From: Lachnospiraceae bacterium
GTDB lineage: Bacteria > Bacillota_A > Clostridia > Lachnospirales > Lachnospiraceae
NCBI GenBank assembly: GCA_009911175.1
Contig: QXWX01000115.1
Span: forward strand, 1 to 18,787
DNA length: 18,787 nucleotides
Reading direction: 5' to 3'
Made by a program: the position numbers and the translations under genes. Shown here piece after piece: positions 8,801-14,290 of this stretch (position 1 is the stretch's first letter; the number at the start of each line of letters is the position of its first letter). The notes below the pieces were generated by a model. The model did not search any database and was not told the origin of the DNA. It was given only the letters and a program-made list of their open reading frames with translations.

Positions 8801-11125
8801 CACCTTCTGCATGAATGGATAACGGTTGTCATAATCTGCGGTATTATTAAGCACTTCCGCCATTACGGTCAAGATTTCTTCCACACGCTCCGGGATGTCA
8901 ATCTGCGGCCGGATTGCCTTCACGCCTGCACGGTACTCCGAACCAAACGGATAGGGGCGCGCCACTTCCTCCGGCTGGTTCGTATAAAAATGGTAGATTT
9001 CAGCCGTAAGGACGCTTTTTTCATACTCCGGCAGGTACTCCATTTCTTTTTCCGTCATATACCGCCCTGCGGCAATCAGCTCGTCAATGCGCTTTGCAAC
9101 CTTTCCCCATTTCAGCAGGATTTCCGTTTCACCCTTTATGATCTGCATCCCTTCACTGCTGGCAAGCATATCAATCCCGGTTCCCGTAATTACCGGATAA
9201 GCGCCGACAAAGCCATAGGCATTTTTGAGATAGTCCGCCTTCTGCTGGTTCGTGCGGTTTTTCAGGAAATAGACATAAATGCCGTATTTCCCCGGCTTCA
9301 AATCGGCGCTGGTCTTAATGACGGTATCAATGATTTCCTGGGAAAAAGAAAAAGCAGAGGTTTTTTCCTCTGCCAAATCTTCCATCAGGCTAAGCTGCCC
9401 TTCCACGGTCGGGAGCGGGTTCATCTTATCTTTCAGTTCCCCCAAAAGCCGCATACCCTCAAAATACCCTGCGATTTTTCCCCAGTCAAAATAGGACTGT
9501 GAAGTGCGGGAAAGATAGCTCCCCTCCCACATATGAAGCACGTTCTGGTAGGTTTTATATCCTACACGCCTGCCGTCCTCCAGCGTGATTTCCGTGTACT
9601 CATTGTTGAATATCCCTTTGATATACTCCGTTTGTTCTTTTTTATCCTCATGGCTTTCAAAAAATGCCCGGATTTCCCCTTTGTCCGCTTTCAGATGTGG
9701 GGTAGACAAAAGCAGCGATTTGATGTCCTCATCCTCCCCGAAAAAAGGAAAAGAGCTGTCCTCGCTGCTTCTGTCATAAACCGCTAAAACTTCCGCTGGC
9801 TTATCTTCTGTGGGCAAGTCACCGTCCGCCTGCGGCTCCGGCTCCTGTGCCTCTGGCTCCCCTTCCGCCGACAAACCGCCTTCTGCCTGCGGCTCCGGTT
9901 CTTTGGACGTTATGCGTAAACCAGTTCGTTCATCACGATTTCCTCCGCCGCCTGCCGGATGTTGTTCATCATCGAAAGCCACAACATCTGATCTTTCGCT
10001 TTCAGTTCCTCCGTCACCTCCTGCGACTGTGCCATCTGTGACATGATCTGCTCCATCCTGCCCTGCGCCTCCTCCTGCGTTTCCTTCAGGTGCTGGTTCA
10101 GCTTCCCTTGCGTCAGCAGGCTTAAGAATATCCCGTAATGCTGCTCTTTCAGGTAATTCCGGCGCAGTGAGCCGTACTTCCCAAGGTGTACTTCCGGTTC
10201 GTCCGGTACGGTGATGTCCGGCAGAAGGTAATCGCCCTGTTTGCTGTAAGCTATCTCTCTCATCATCAAAACCCCTTTCCGAAGTGTTGTTTTTGTCTTT
10301 CTCGCTTTCATTATACCTGCCTGCATTTTCCCCGGCAAATGTGCGGCTCCTTCTTTTTTCCTCTTTTTGCAGTTTCAGGATGGTGTCGGAAATTTCCCCC
10401 AACGCCATTTCCGCCACGTCGCTGGTGGCTGTGCCGAACAGGTTCACAAGCTCCGGCGTGTTGAAATCCGTGATGTTTCGGAAATCGTCTTTATCCAGAT
10501 AAGTTTCTGTGTCTATGCCGCACCGCACCATTACCATGTAGGCTATGCTGCTTGATAAAAGGCTCTTTGCCTGCACTTCCACGCTGTACTCGTCCAGTTC
10601 CTCTAAAAAGCTGTCCCTGCGGTAATCTAAAATATCCTTTAAATAATCTGCAAGATTGTCATCCGCAGCATTCCCCGCCGCCTCCAGTATGGTTCCCGCA
10701 AAATCTAAGCTCTCCCCGGACACGCCGAAGGCATTTGCAAGGGTTTCCTGCACGTCCTGCCTGTATTTCTCCCCTACCTCCCACAAAGGAACGGGGCGCA
10801 CCAAACGGCGGTAGCGTCCCTCCTGCGTGTCGGAAATGTCAAAGTAGTGCTTTAAGCGCATGGTTTTCGCATTTTTGTCAATGACCACAATCCCTTTGGA
10901 GTCCCGCTTCACCCAACGCCCAAACTTCCTGTTCCAGTCCTCCATCTGTAAGACTGCGGTAGCGTCCGGACGCTGCACATGGACTAACAACTGCTCGTCA
11001 AAGGGCAGGCGGTAATTGCGGCAGGCAGAGTTTAAGAAAGCCATCCAGTTTTCCGGCGTTGCGGCCACTTCCTTTACGGCTTCTGCGTAAAGCTCCGTGA
11101 TAACATCAAATCTCTTTTTTGCCAA
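2813..11125 (-). CDS. Giant DNA methylase/SNF2-type helicase of an ICE
   Basis: The start is a TTG (11123-11125) with AGGAGGG about eight bases upstream; the previous gene stops 12 bases before. The 2770-residue product has a conserved N-terminal region (1-270), an acidic Gly/Arg/Asp/Pro-rich linker (280-450), several ICE-type polyvalent domains (460-1200), then a methyltransferase core: YVGWGGLPDAF, motif I EPSCAVGNF near 1300 and the catalytic-type NVPFGQF near 1363. The C-terminal half is a superfamily 2 helicase: Walker A VVGAGKTYTM near 1968, DEAD-type box VDEADGYKNL near 2130, FATGTPVSNSMVELY, GAGTNVQ and QRGGRTIRQGNQN near 2456, and then a coiled coil. Motif I has Ala where Gly is often found (CAVGNF). 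Related DarB-like proteins of phage and ICEs are thought to protect incoming DNA; that role here is inferred. The linker also encodes TnpV in another frame. Confidence 0.93.
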   Translation of the reverse strand: MAKKRFDVITELYAEAVKEVAATPENWMAFLNSACRNYRLPFDEQLLVHVQRPDATAVLQMEDWNRKFGRWVKRDSKGIVVIDKNAKTMRLKHYFDISDTQEGRYRRLVRPVPLWEVGEKYRQDVQETLANAFGVSGESLDFAGTILEAAGNAADDNLADYLKDILDYRRDSFLEELDEYSVEVQAKSLLSSSIAYMVMVRCGIDTETYLDKDDFRNITDFNTPELVNLFGTATSDVAEMALGEISDTILKLQKEEKRRSRTFAGENAGRYNESEKDKNNTSERGFDDERDSLQQTGRLPSAGHHRTGRTGSTPWEVRLTAPELPERAALRDILKPADAREAEPAPEGNAGGGAGQDGADHVTDGTVAGGDGGTESERSDVVAFDDEQHPAGGGGNRDERTGLRITSKEPEPQAEGGLSAEGEPEAQEPEPQADGDLPTEDKPAEVLAVYDRSSEDSSFPFFGEDEDIKSLLLSTPHLKADKGEIRAFFESHEDKKEQTEYIKGIFNNEYTEITLEDGRRVGYKTYQNVLHMWEGSYLSRTSQSYFDWGKIAGYFEGMRLLGELKDKMNPLPTVEGQLSLMEDLAEEKTSAFSFSQEIIDTVIKTSADLKPGKYGIYVYFLKNRTNQQKADYLKNAYGFVGAYPVITGTGIDMLASSEGMQIIKGETEILLKWGKVAKRIDELIAAGRYMTEKEMEYLPEYEKSVLTAEIYHFYTNQPEEVARPYPFGSEYRAGVKAIRPQIDIPERVEEILTVMAEVLNNTADYDNRYPFMQKVYRDLTDYRDGKFSLISPIPAETETPSLPEPEPPIPPEGKKAEPDSLAKRLNELYKETDLRAYEANVEQGESEQEAIAQIEKQLLNPDEVMAILDYLISVQQATEPDVAAYQELAGLIEEVQGLPAMNQPYDLQPEAVVYIGMEKYEILTMTDSMVVLHDLTYPLFTKDMPREEFDRKLRENPANDHLKIKRPLPEPPAEKKNTESLPAGDGQGTASPKTKKEEIPEESLTVAQRNYRALMELAPEVLRGETESKSFEAGQSFMPLTVESIGENRIAISHYYTQNGDSLADPDMEFVFDHEAKTLNARTFQQDNLNRFDNVVTDGVVDGALESELNDFASQWFQNIREQGYLPTREEKQLSESDVPIGTEKESNEQADLAPAWEKKKPAGRIRGFDLHPEIPKEQRSQYRITNDELGHGTPKEKFRANIAAIQLLKKCEEEDRYATPEEQEILSKYVGWGGLPDAFDETKSAWGYEYPELKTVLTQEEYAAARQSTLTAFYTPPVVIRAMYQALENMGLKSGNILEPSCAVGNFIGMKPESLSDCKIYGVEIDSISGRIAGQLYQKSTVAVQGYEEAELPDSFFDVAIGNVPFGQFKLSDRRYDKNNFLVHDYFFAKTLDKVRPGGVIAFITSSGTMDKKNPAIRKYIAQRAELLGAIRLPNDTFKKNAGTEVTSDILFLQKRDRMVETEPDWLYLDVDENGITQNRYFVEHPEMVLGEMVMESTKYGMDSACRPYEDASLETLLAGAVENIQAEIAEQETDELVEEEDNSIPADPSVANFSFTVYDGKIYYRENSRMKPVELSVTAANRVKGMAAIRDCVRELIAYQTEGYADTVIEEQQRKLNQLYDAFQKKYGILNARANSMVFSDDNSYPLLCSLEIVAEDGIHARKADMFHKRTIKPHQAVTKVDTASEALSLSLSEKARVDMDYMCSLTGKSAEEIERELSGVIFRLPNVAGGEPEFVSEDEYLSGNVREKLKEAKLAALASEAYQSNVEALEKVQPKDLTASEISVRLGATWIPISDVSEFMFQLLDTPNYNRWNIKIHFSKFTGEWNIEGKSNDKGNPKANNAYGTHRANAYKIIEDTLNLRDTRVYDYIPTEDGKKKAVLNKEETAIAQGKQDLIKQAFQDWIWQNPERRQRLTAYYNENFNAIRPREYDGSHLNFYGMNPEIKLRQHQKNGAARIIYGGNSLLAYVVGAGKTYTMVAAAMECKRLGLCNKSMIVVPNHIIEQFAAEWLQLYPAANLLVATKKDFETKNRKKFCARIATSDIDAVIIGHSQFEKVPLSTERQQRMLEEQMDEIIDGIAEAKRNGGSRFTIKQMEKSKKSLQTKLSKLNDQSRKDDVVFFEELGVDRLFVDEADGYKNLYLYTKMRNVGGIAQTEAQKSSDMFMKCRYLDGITGGKGVIFATGTPVSNSMVELYTMQRYLQYNTLVRNHLQHFDAWASTFGETVSAIELAPEGSGYRMKTRFARFYNLPELMMMFREVADIQTADMLNLPVPEAEYKVVAVKPSEIQKDMVQILGERAERVRNGMVNPMQDNMLLITNDGRKLALDQRLTNEMLPDEPESKVNACVNEVYQFWEEGKEQKLTQLLFCDLSTPKNDGTFSVYNDVRDKLIAKGIPPQEIEFIHDANTEVRKKELFSKVRRGAVRILMGSTFKMGAGTNVQNLIIASHDLDCPWRPRDLEQRGGRTIRQGNQNKKVFIVRYVTEGTFDAYMYQMIENKQKFISQIMTSKSPARTIEDIDEVALSYAEIKALATGNPYIKEKMDLDIQVSKLQLLKQSFLSQRYEMEDKVTKYYPMEIKRQSQWIVEYQQDIEQVKAHTPPDRDTFPPMQINGMTYGEKKEAGQAIIAACKAMTSPDPVPLGAYRGLAMELSYSTFSKDFVITLQGKRAYHVTLGTDIHGNITRLDNEIEKFGDNLSRCEEHLETLKAQLENAKIEAVKEFPKEQELAEKTARLGELNALLDMDKKENIVLDVEPEEEETEPEKGSKDRER
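9806..9905 (-). repeat. Imperfect tandem duplication in the helicase linker
   Basis: The linker reads EPEPQAEGGLSAEGEPEAQ and then EPEPQADGDLPTEDKPAEV, two related units of about 19 residues (57 bases). The DNA shares GCCTGCGGCTCCGG in both units on the plus strand. It begins just after the internal TnpV frame ends. It probably only lengthens a flexible acidic linker. Confidence 0.55.
9910..10266 (-). CDS. tnpV: TnpV family protein encoded in the +1 frame inside the helicase gene
   Basis: A full TnpV-like protein of 118 residues is encoded on the same strand as the helicase but in the +1 frame, within helicase residues 287-405. It carries the family hallmarks in order: MREIAYSKQGDYLLPD, GKYGSLRRNYLKEQH, LLTQGKLNQHL, VTEELKAKDQMLW, MNNIRQAAEEIV and the terminal ELVYA. 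Two adjacent ATGs (10266 and 10263) follow AAAGGGG six to nine bases upstream, so independent translation is plausible. TnpV proteins accompany mobilizable clostridial transposons of the Tn4451 type; their biochemical role is unclear to me. The opposing helicase frame is an odd Gly/Asp/Arg-rich linker, as expected if it reads an overprinted gene. Whether TnpV is actually made, or is a frozen remnant that keeps its frame, cannot be told from sequence. The family match is strong. Confidence 0.62.
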   Translation of the reverse strand: MMREIAYSKQGDYLLPDITVPDEPEVHLGKYGSLRRNYLKEQHYGIFLSLLTQGKLNQHLKETQEEAQGRMEQIMSQMAQSQEVTEELKAKDQMLWLSMMNNIRQAAEEIVMNELVYA

Positions 11126-11137
11126 CGTGCCTCCCTC

Positions 11138-11494
11138 CTATCTTTCCCGTTCTTTTTCCTTTTTCTTCGCTGGCGGGTATTTCTCCTGAAATTCCTTTAC
11201 CGTCCGACAATCGCCGCCCGCAAAGTTCCAATCCTTTTCCGGATCAATGTTCAGATACCCGTCCTGCGGCAGTTTGATTGGCTCACGGGTGATAATGCTC
11301 CCGTAATGGTTTACCATGATTCCCCTTGCAATCTGCACCGGATCGCTGCCCCCGTCATCATCGCCCCGCACCTCATACAGATACAAGCCTTTCGGCACCG
11401 TGTCCCGTTCTATGCGGATGCCTGTGAACAATGCAGGTTTATCAAGCACCGTGATTTCCTCAAAATGTTCTTCCATTGCGTTATATCTCGCCAT
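11138..11494 (-). CDS. LPD28-type small ICE protein
   Basis: The 118-residue product begins at the ATG at 11494, with AAAGGCAGG just upstream. Residues 8-100 (HFEEITVLDKPALFT, TVPKGLYLYEVRGDDDG, VNHYGSIITREPIKL) match what I know as the LPD28 large polyvalent protein-associated domain, found alone or fused in ICE and phage proteins. The C-terminus is a basic tail (PPAKKKEKERER). It is cytoplasmic by sequence. It sits between the 69-residue gene and the giant helicase, with stops and starts 12-20 bases apart, so it is part of the same operon. LPD domains are associated by comparative genomics with DNA-delivery and nucleic-acid-processing polyproteins; a precise function is not known. The family call is fairly sure, the domain number less so. 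Confidence 0.78.
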   Translation of the reverse strand: MARYNAMEEHFEEITVLDKPALFTGIRIERDTVPKGLYLYEVRGDDDGGSDPVQIARGIMVNHYGSIITREPIKLPQDGYLNIDPEKDWNFAGGDCRTVKEFQEKYPPAKKKEKERER

Positions 11495-11514
11495 AACTGC
11501 ACCTGCCTTTCCCG

Positions 11515-11724
11515 CTATACCTCGCCGCCGCCCAAAAATGTGATGACCTTGTTTGCCTTCACCGCTTTTTGAATCCCGTTTATCATCACAATCTCCGCCA
11601 CGGAAATGCCCGGCAGTGCCAGAATGTCGTCCATCGTCATGGCAAGGATTGCTTTCTCATCGCTAAATCCCGCCTCCATCAGCTTTGAGAGGGAACGGAC
11701 ATATTTATTGTTTATCTGCGCCAT
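11515..11724 (-). CDS. 69-aa helix-hairpin-helix-like conserved ICE protein
   Basis: The start ATG (11724) follows AAGGAAAGGTAGG, which spans the stop of the previous gene. The product is all helical. The stretch MTMDDILALPGISVAEIVMI looks like a helix-hairpin-helix unit (LPGIS as the hairpin turn), a fold that often binds DNA backbone non-specifically. Two helices flank it (SLSKLMEAGFSDEKAILAM and NGIQKAVKANKVITFL). I recall similar short proteins beside LPD28-type genes in clostridial ICEs but know no assigned function. It is tightly packed between the 244-residue gene (8 bases between stop and start) and the LPD28-type gene, so it is co-expressed with both. A DNA-binding accessory role is inferred. 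Confidence 0.7.
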   Translation of the reverse strand: MAQINNKYVRSLSKLMEAGFSDEKAILAMTMDDILALPGISVAEIVMINGIQKAVKANKVITFLGGGEV

Positions 11725-11732
11725 AAAATTAC

Positions 11733-12467
11733 CTACCTTTCCTTATGATTGTGCGTCTTTTTGCACATAGAGGGATACCCGGAGGGTGTTTCCATATTTT
11801 TGTTCTTTTGCGGCTCCGCCTGCACTGGCTCACAGGTTGCCCCGCTCCGCTCCATGCGTTCGGCAAATTCGCAGATATGGTATAAATTGCTGCCAATCTC
11901 GCTGTGGTACTCGTCAATGAACCTGCAAACCCGTTCATTCTTTTCGCCCCATCCGGTCGTAATGAGAATCTTTTCCCCGTCCGGGATGCGGAACAGCTCT
12001 TTGTAGTGCGGATCAATGAAGCGTATGCCCTGCCTTGCCTTTTTCATATGGCTGTCCAGCCATTCTTTTACATAGCAGAAACAGTAAAAATTATAGTCCC
12101 CTTTTACGGGGTTGCACCGTATCAGGTAGGCGTGTTTCTCTGTATCCACCCGGAAGCCGTACTCTGTGCCACAATTCCCTAAAAATGCGCTGCCGGGGCA
12201 TTTCCCCGCATATGCGCTCATCTGGCTTCTGCCCTCCAAAAGCCCATACTCTTTTGAGCGCAGGGCGTTAATCACCTCATCAAATTCCGCCTGAAATTCT
12301 TCCGTTTTCAATGACTGCCTGTGGTCGTTCCATGTGGTGTAAAATTCATTCCCCCGGCTCCCAAAATCGCCACGGAGATACCCGATGCTCCCGGTCTGCC
12401 CCTGAATCTGCATACTCTGCCTGTAAGTGTATTTCTGTTCTTCCTGCTCCATTGCCCGGATTTCCAT
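11733..12467 (-). CDS. Conserved 244-aa ICE protein of unknown function
   Basis: The ATG at 12467 comes one base after the TGA of the upstream gene, with GGAGG nine bases before it; Met6 (MEQEEQKYTYRQ) is an alternative start. The N-terminus (YTYRQSMQIQGQTGSIGYLRGDFG) and the segment YGFRVDTEKHAYLIRCNP ... YNFYCFCYVKEWLDSHMKKA are patterns I recall from Lachnospiraceae and Clostridioides ICE proteins. The region ICEFAERMERSGATCEPV also fits those proteins. It has no signal peptide or membrane span; several cysteines are spread through the protein without a clear zinc motif. It is translationally coupled to both neighbours. The conserved place in the operon suggests a backbone rather than cargo function. 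No activity is known to me. Confidence 0.78.
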   Translation of the reverse strand: MEIRAMEQEEQKYTYRQSMQIQGQTGSIGYLRGDFGSRGNEFYTTWNDHRQSLKTEEFQAEFDEVINALRSKEYGLLEGRSQMSAYAGKCPGSAFLGNCGTEYGFRVDTEKHAYLIRCNPVKGDYNFYCFCYVKEWLDSHMKKARQGIRFIDPHYKELFRIPDGEKILITTGWGEKNERVCRFIDEYHSEIGSNLYHICEFAERMERSGATCEPVQAEPQKNKNMETPSGYPSMCKKTHNHKER

Positions 12468-12468
12468 A

Positions 12469-13140
12469 TCAGCGTTCCTCCCTTCCGCCTGCCTTTTTCT
12501 GTTTATGGGAGACGTCCTTTAAATATTTCCCATAGTCCACTGCGTCACGCAATACGTCCTCCACGGATTTATAGCGGTCATCCCGCAGGTTCTTTTCCAC
12601 CCATTCATATACCCGGCAATCAGAATGGAACACCGCCTTTGCAACCTCGTTCACCATGCGGAGCGAATTGTCGTCCCGGAACAGCCGCACCAGTGCGTCG
12701 GACACTTTATTCCCGCCATTCTGTAACTGCACTTCTATGTCGGAATACGCTTTGAGATATACCTTTTCCGGTGGCTGTGTGATTCCAATGCTCCCCAGCA
12801 CATCCGCCAATTCCGGCGTTGGGAACTGGATCACCGCACTGCTGTCCCCGTATTTTACGAATGCTTCCAGATGATACCCGCTGTCCGGGTTCCTCTGCGC
12901 CGCTTTTTCCTCCCTCTGCTCCAGATACAGAATTTCATCCATTGCCCGCTGGCATAAGTCTTTTGTAGCTTTTAAAAGGCTGTCCGTATAATGCCCCCAA
13001 AAGTAATCCGTCTGTCCCTTGCACTCCCATGTGACAAAGGAATTGGGGTTCTTCATGTTCACGCCCAAAACAAACTCGGCATTTCCCACGGGGATGGATG
13101 TCGTGATGACAAACCCCGCATTGGTTCTGAAACTGTCCAT
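12469..13140 (-). CDS. Conserved 223-aa ICE protein, N-terminally related to its upstream neighbour
   Basis: The ATG (13138-13140) directly follows the TAA of the previous gene, with GGAGGTG seven bases upstream inside that gene's end, a strong case of translational coupling. Residues 10-65 (FVITTSIPVGNAEFVLGV ... YTDSLLKATKDL) align by eye with the start of the 207-residue neighbour: both share ITxxIPxG, ExVLGVxxK and YTD at the same spacing. The second half (PPEKVYLKAYSDIEVQL, ALVRLFRDDNSLRMVNEV) is helical and different. It may carry a domain that contacts the product of the 244-residue gene or the helicase, but there is no evidence for this. It is a soluble protein of unknown function. 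Confidence 0.75.
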   Translation of the reverse strand: MDSFRTNAGFVITTSIPVGNAEFVLGVNMKNPNSFVTWECKGQTDYFWGHYTDSLLKATKDLCQRAMDEILYLEQREEKAAQRNPDSGYHLEAFVKYGDSSAVIQFPTPELADVLGSIGITQPPEKVYLKAYSDIEVQLQNGGNKVSDALVRLFRDDNSLRMVNEVAKAVFHSDCRVYEWVEKNLRDDRYKSVEDVLRDAVDYGKYLKDVSHKQKKAGGREER

Positions 13141-13764
13141 TTAACGCACCTCCATATCCTTATTCTGTTTCTGGTTCGGGGCAGCTTTCGCCGCCTCCTG
13201 TTTCTGAATTTCCGCAAAGCGTTCCTTTGCCCATTCCGGCAGGCACTCCGGCTTTACCTCGCCCTGGATGTCGTACCTCTCCCACCTGCTCCTCTCCCCG
13301 GTGTAAAGGTTCGTGCAGAAGCAGGCACTTCCCCGTGCGCCTCCCCTTGCACCGTTCCCGCCCGTCACTAAGACTAACTGGTGTTCTGCAGAACGGTACT
13401 CTGGCCGGATGCTGTCTGTCCTGACTGCGGCAACCTTCCCCTCCAGACTGTCATCGTTTTTAAGCGGCAGGCACATATCGGCTGTAATAACCTCCCTCGG
13501 CACGGTAACTTTCGTCTGCTCCTCCCGTATCTTCACGCACTGCGCCTTCACACGCTCCGCAAACATCTCCACAATCTCCACATAGTCATCTGCCACCATG
13601 CAGTCCGTATAAGAGCTGAAAAGCTCATTGCTGGTATAAAAGGCGCAAAGATATGGCATTTCCGCTTTTTCATCCACGCCTAAGACAACCTCTTTATCCC
13701 CAATGGGGATACCCTGCGTAATCTCATAGCTTTCTACCATCCGCTTTTCTTTTTCACCGCCCAT
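13141..13764 (-). CDS. Conserved 207-aa ICE protein, paralogue-like to the 223-aa protein
   Basis: The frame is open up to 13836, but the start at 13764 (MGGEKEKRMVESYEITQG) is preferred: it overlaps the end of the winged-helix gene by 11 bases (ATGGGCGGTGA) and has GAGGA-type purine stretches upstream. An ATG at 13740 (MVESYEITQGIPIG) would be a simpler N-terminus but has a weak ribosome-binding site. The first 60 residues share the ITxxIPxGxxExVLGV and YTD pattern with the next gene. The middle contains a Gly/Ala-rich turn (VTGGNGARGGARGSACF) and the end is charged (EIQKQEAAKAAPNQKQNK). There is no signal peptide. Function is unknown; it belongs to the backbone operon. Confidence 0.7.
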   Translation of the reverse strand: MGGEKEKRMVESYEITQGIPIGDKEVVLGVDEKAEMPYLCAFYTSNELFSSYTDCMVADDYVEIVEMFAERVKAQCVKIREEQTKVTVPREVITADMCLPLKNDDSLEGKVAAVRTDSIRPEYRSAEHQLVLVTGGNGARGGARGSACFCTNLYTGERSRWERYDIQGEVKPECLPEWAKERFAEIQKQEAAKAAPNQKQNKDMEVR

Positions 13765-14095
13765 GCTCCTCGTCCTCGCTTTCTTCCATGACTTTCTTTC
13801 CATATTCAGTAAGGGCATACCATGCCGTCCGGTCAAAGCGGCTCCCGTTGTGTTCGCCCTGCACCAGAATCCCGGCTTTTTTCAGCCTGCCAATCCCGCA
13901 CGTTATCATGCCCCTGCTGAGATAGGGCATATGGACGGTAAACGCCTTTTTGCTGCATCTCATCCATGTGTTCCCCTCATAGCAATGTCTATGGTGGAAC
14001 TCGTTTTCTTTCACTTCCCTCCAGATATGCTCCAAAAGCAGGGCGGCGGTTATGCCGAACCTCTCTGCCATCCCGGAATTAAATCTCTCTGCCAT
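13754..14095 (-). CDS. Winged-helix DNA-binding protein
   Basis: The ATG at 14095 has an ideal AGGAGG eight bases upstream. The N-terminus repeats a short motif (MAERFNSGMAERFG), so Met9 is a second possible start. The 113-residue protein looks like the winged-helix proteins found in replication or regulation modules of ICEs: helix AALLLEHIWREV, a conserved-type aromatic/Cys stretch (GNTWMRCSKKAF), and a recognition helix plus wing in MPYLSRGMITCGIGRLKKAG and FDRTAWYALTEYGKKVM. The pattern recalls the N-terminal domain of DnaD-like or phage replisome-organiser proteins but lacks their second domain. It is the first gene of the tight backbone operon and overlaps the next gene, so it may be a regulator or an initiator accessory protein. 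The DNA-binding fold is likely; the target is unknown. Confidence 0.72.
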   Translation of the reverse strand: MAERFNSGMAERFGITAALLLEHIWREVKENEFHHRHCYEGNTWMRCSKKAFTVHMPYLSRGMITCGIGRLKKAGILVQGEHNGSRFDRTAWYALTEYGKKVMEESEDEEHGR

Positions 14096-14125
14096 TCGAA
14101 AACCTCCTGTCCTCCGGTATGTAAG

Positions 14126-14146
14126 GGGGCGGCCTGATGCCGCCCC
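14126..14146 (-). other. Strong GC-rich stem-loop between the adhesin unit and the backbone operon
   Basis: GGGGCGGC at 14126-14133 pairs perfectly with GCCGCCCC at 14139-14146 around a 5-base loop. No run of T follows on the minus strand, so it is not a classical intrinsic terminator. It lies 48 bases after the stop of the 29-residue ORF and about 30 bases before the winged-helix gene. It could be an mRNA-stabilising or processing hairpin separating the adhesin message from the operon. Confidence 0.55.
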
Positions 14147-14193
14147 ACAACATTCCCTGCAAAGATTAGCCTAAATTACTGCATGGGTTTGTT

Positions 14194-14283
14194 TTACCCT
14201 TTCTTCCTGCGGATTTTTAAGAATACCGCTGCAACCACAATAAATGCCACAAGCGCAATGCTGATTCCTGTCTTTGCTTTCAT
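14194..14283 (-). CDS. 29-aa single-span membrane peptide resembling a sortase anchor tail
   Basis: The short frame starts at the ATG at 14281-14283, 7 bases after the adhesin stop, with AAGG five bases before it and GGAGGAC a little further upstream. It reads MKAKTG, then a hydrophobic stretch ISIALVAFIVVAAVFL, then a basic tail KIRRKKG and a TAA stop. That layout (KTG, hydrophobic helix, positive tail) is that of a cell-wall sorting signal without the preceding protein or its proline. It is in a different frame from the adhesin, so it is not a simple read-through. It may be a small membrane protein with its own role, perhaps in adhesin or conjugation-complex assembly, or a fragment left by recombination. 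Translation is plausible but unproven. Confidence 0.5.
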   Translation of the reverse strand: MKAKTGISIALVAFIVVAAVFLKIRRKKG

Positions 14284-14290
14284 AATAACC

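Noticed and set aside
8243..9502. A 419-codon open frame on the plus strand
   Set aside because: It lies fully antisense to the helicase gene, has an implausible His/Arg/Leu/Phe-rich composition, no recognisable domain and no convincing ribosome-binding site. It is a shadow of GC-rich codon use on the other strand.
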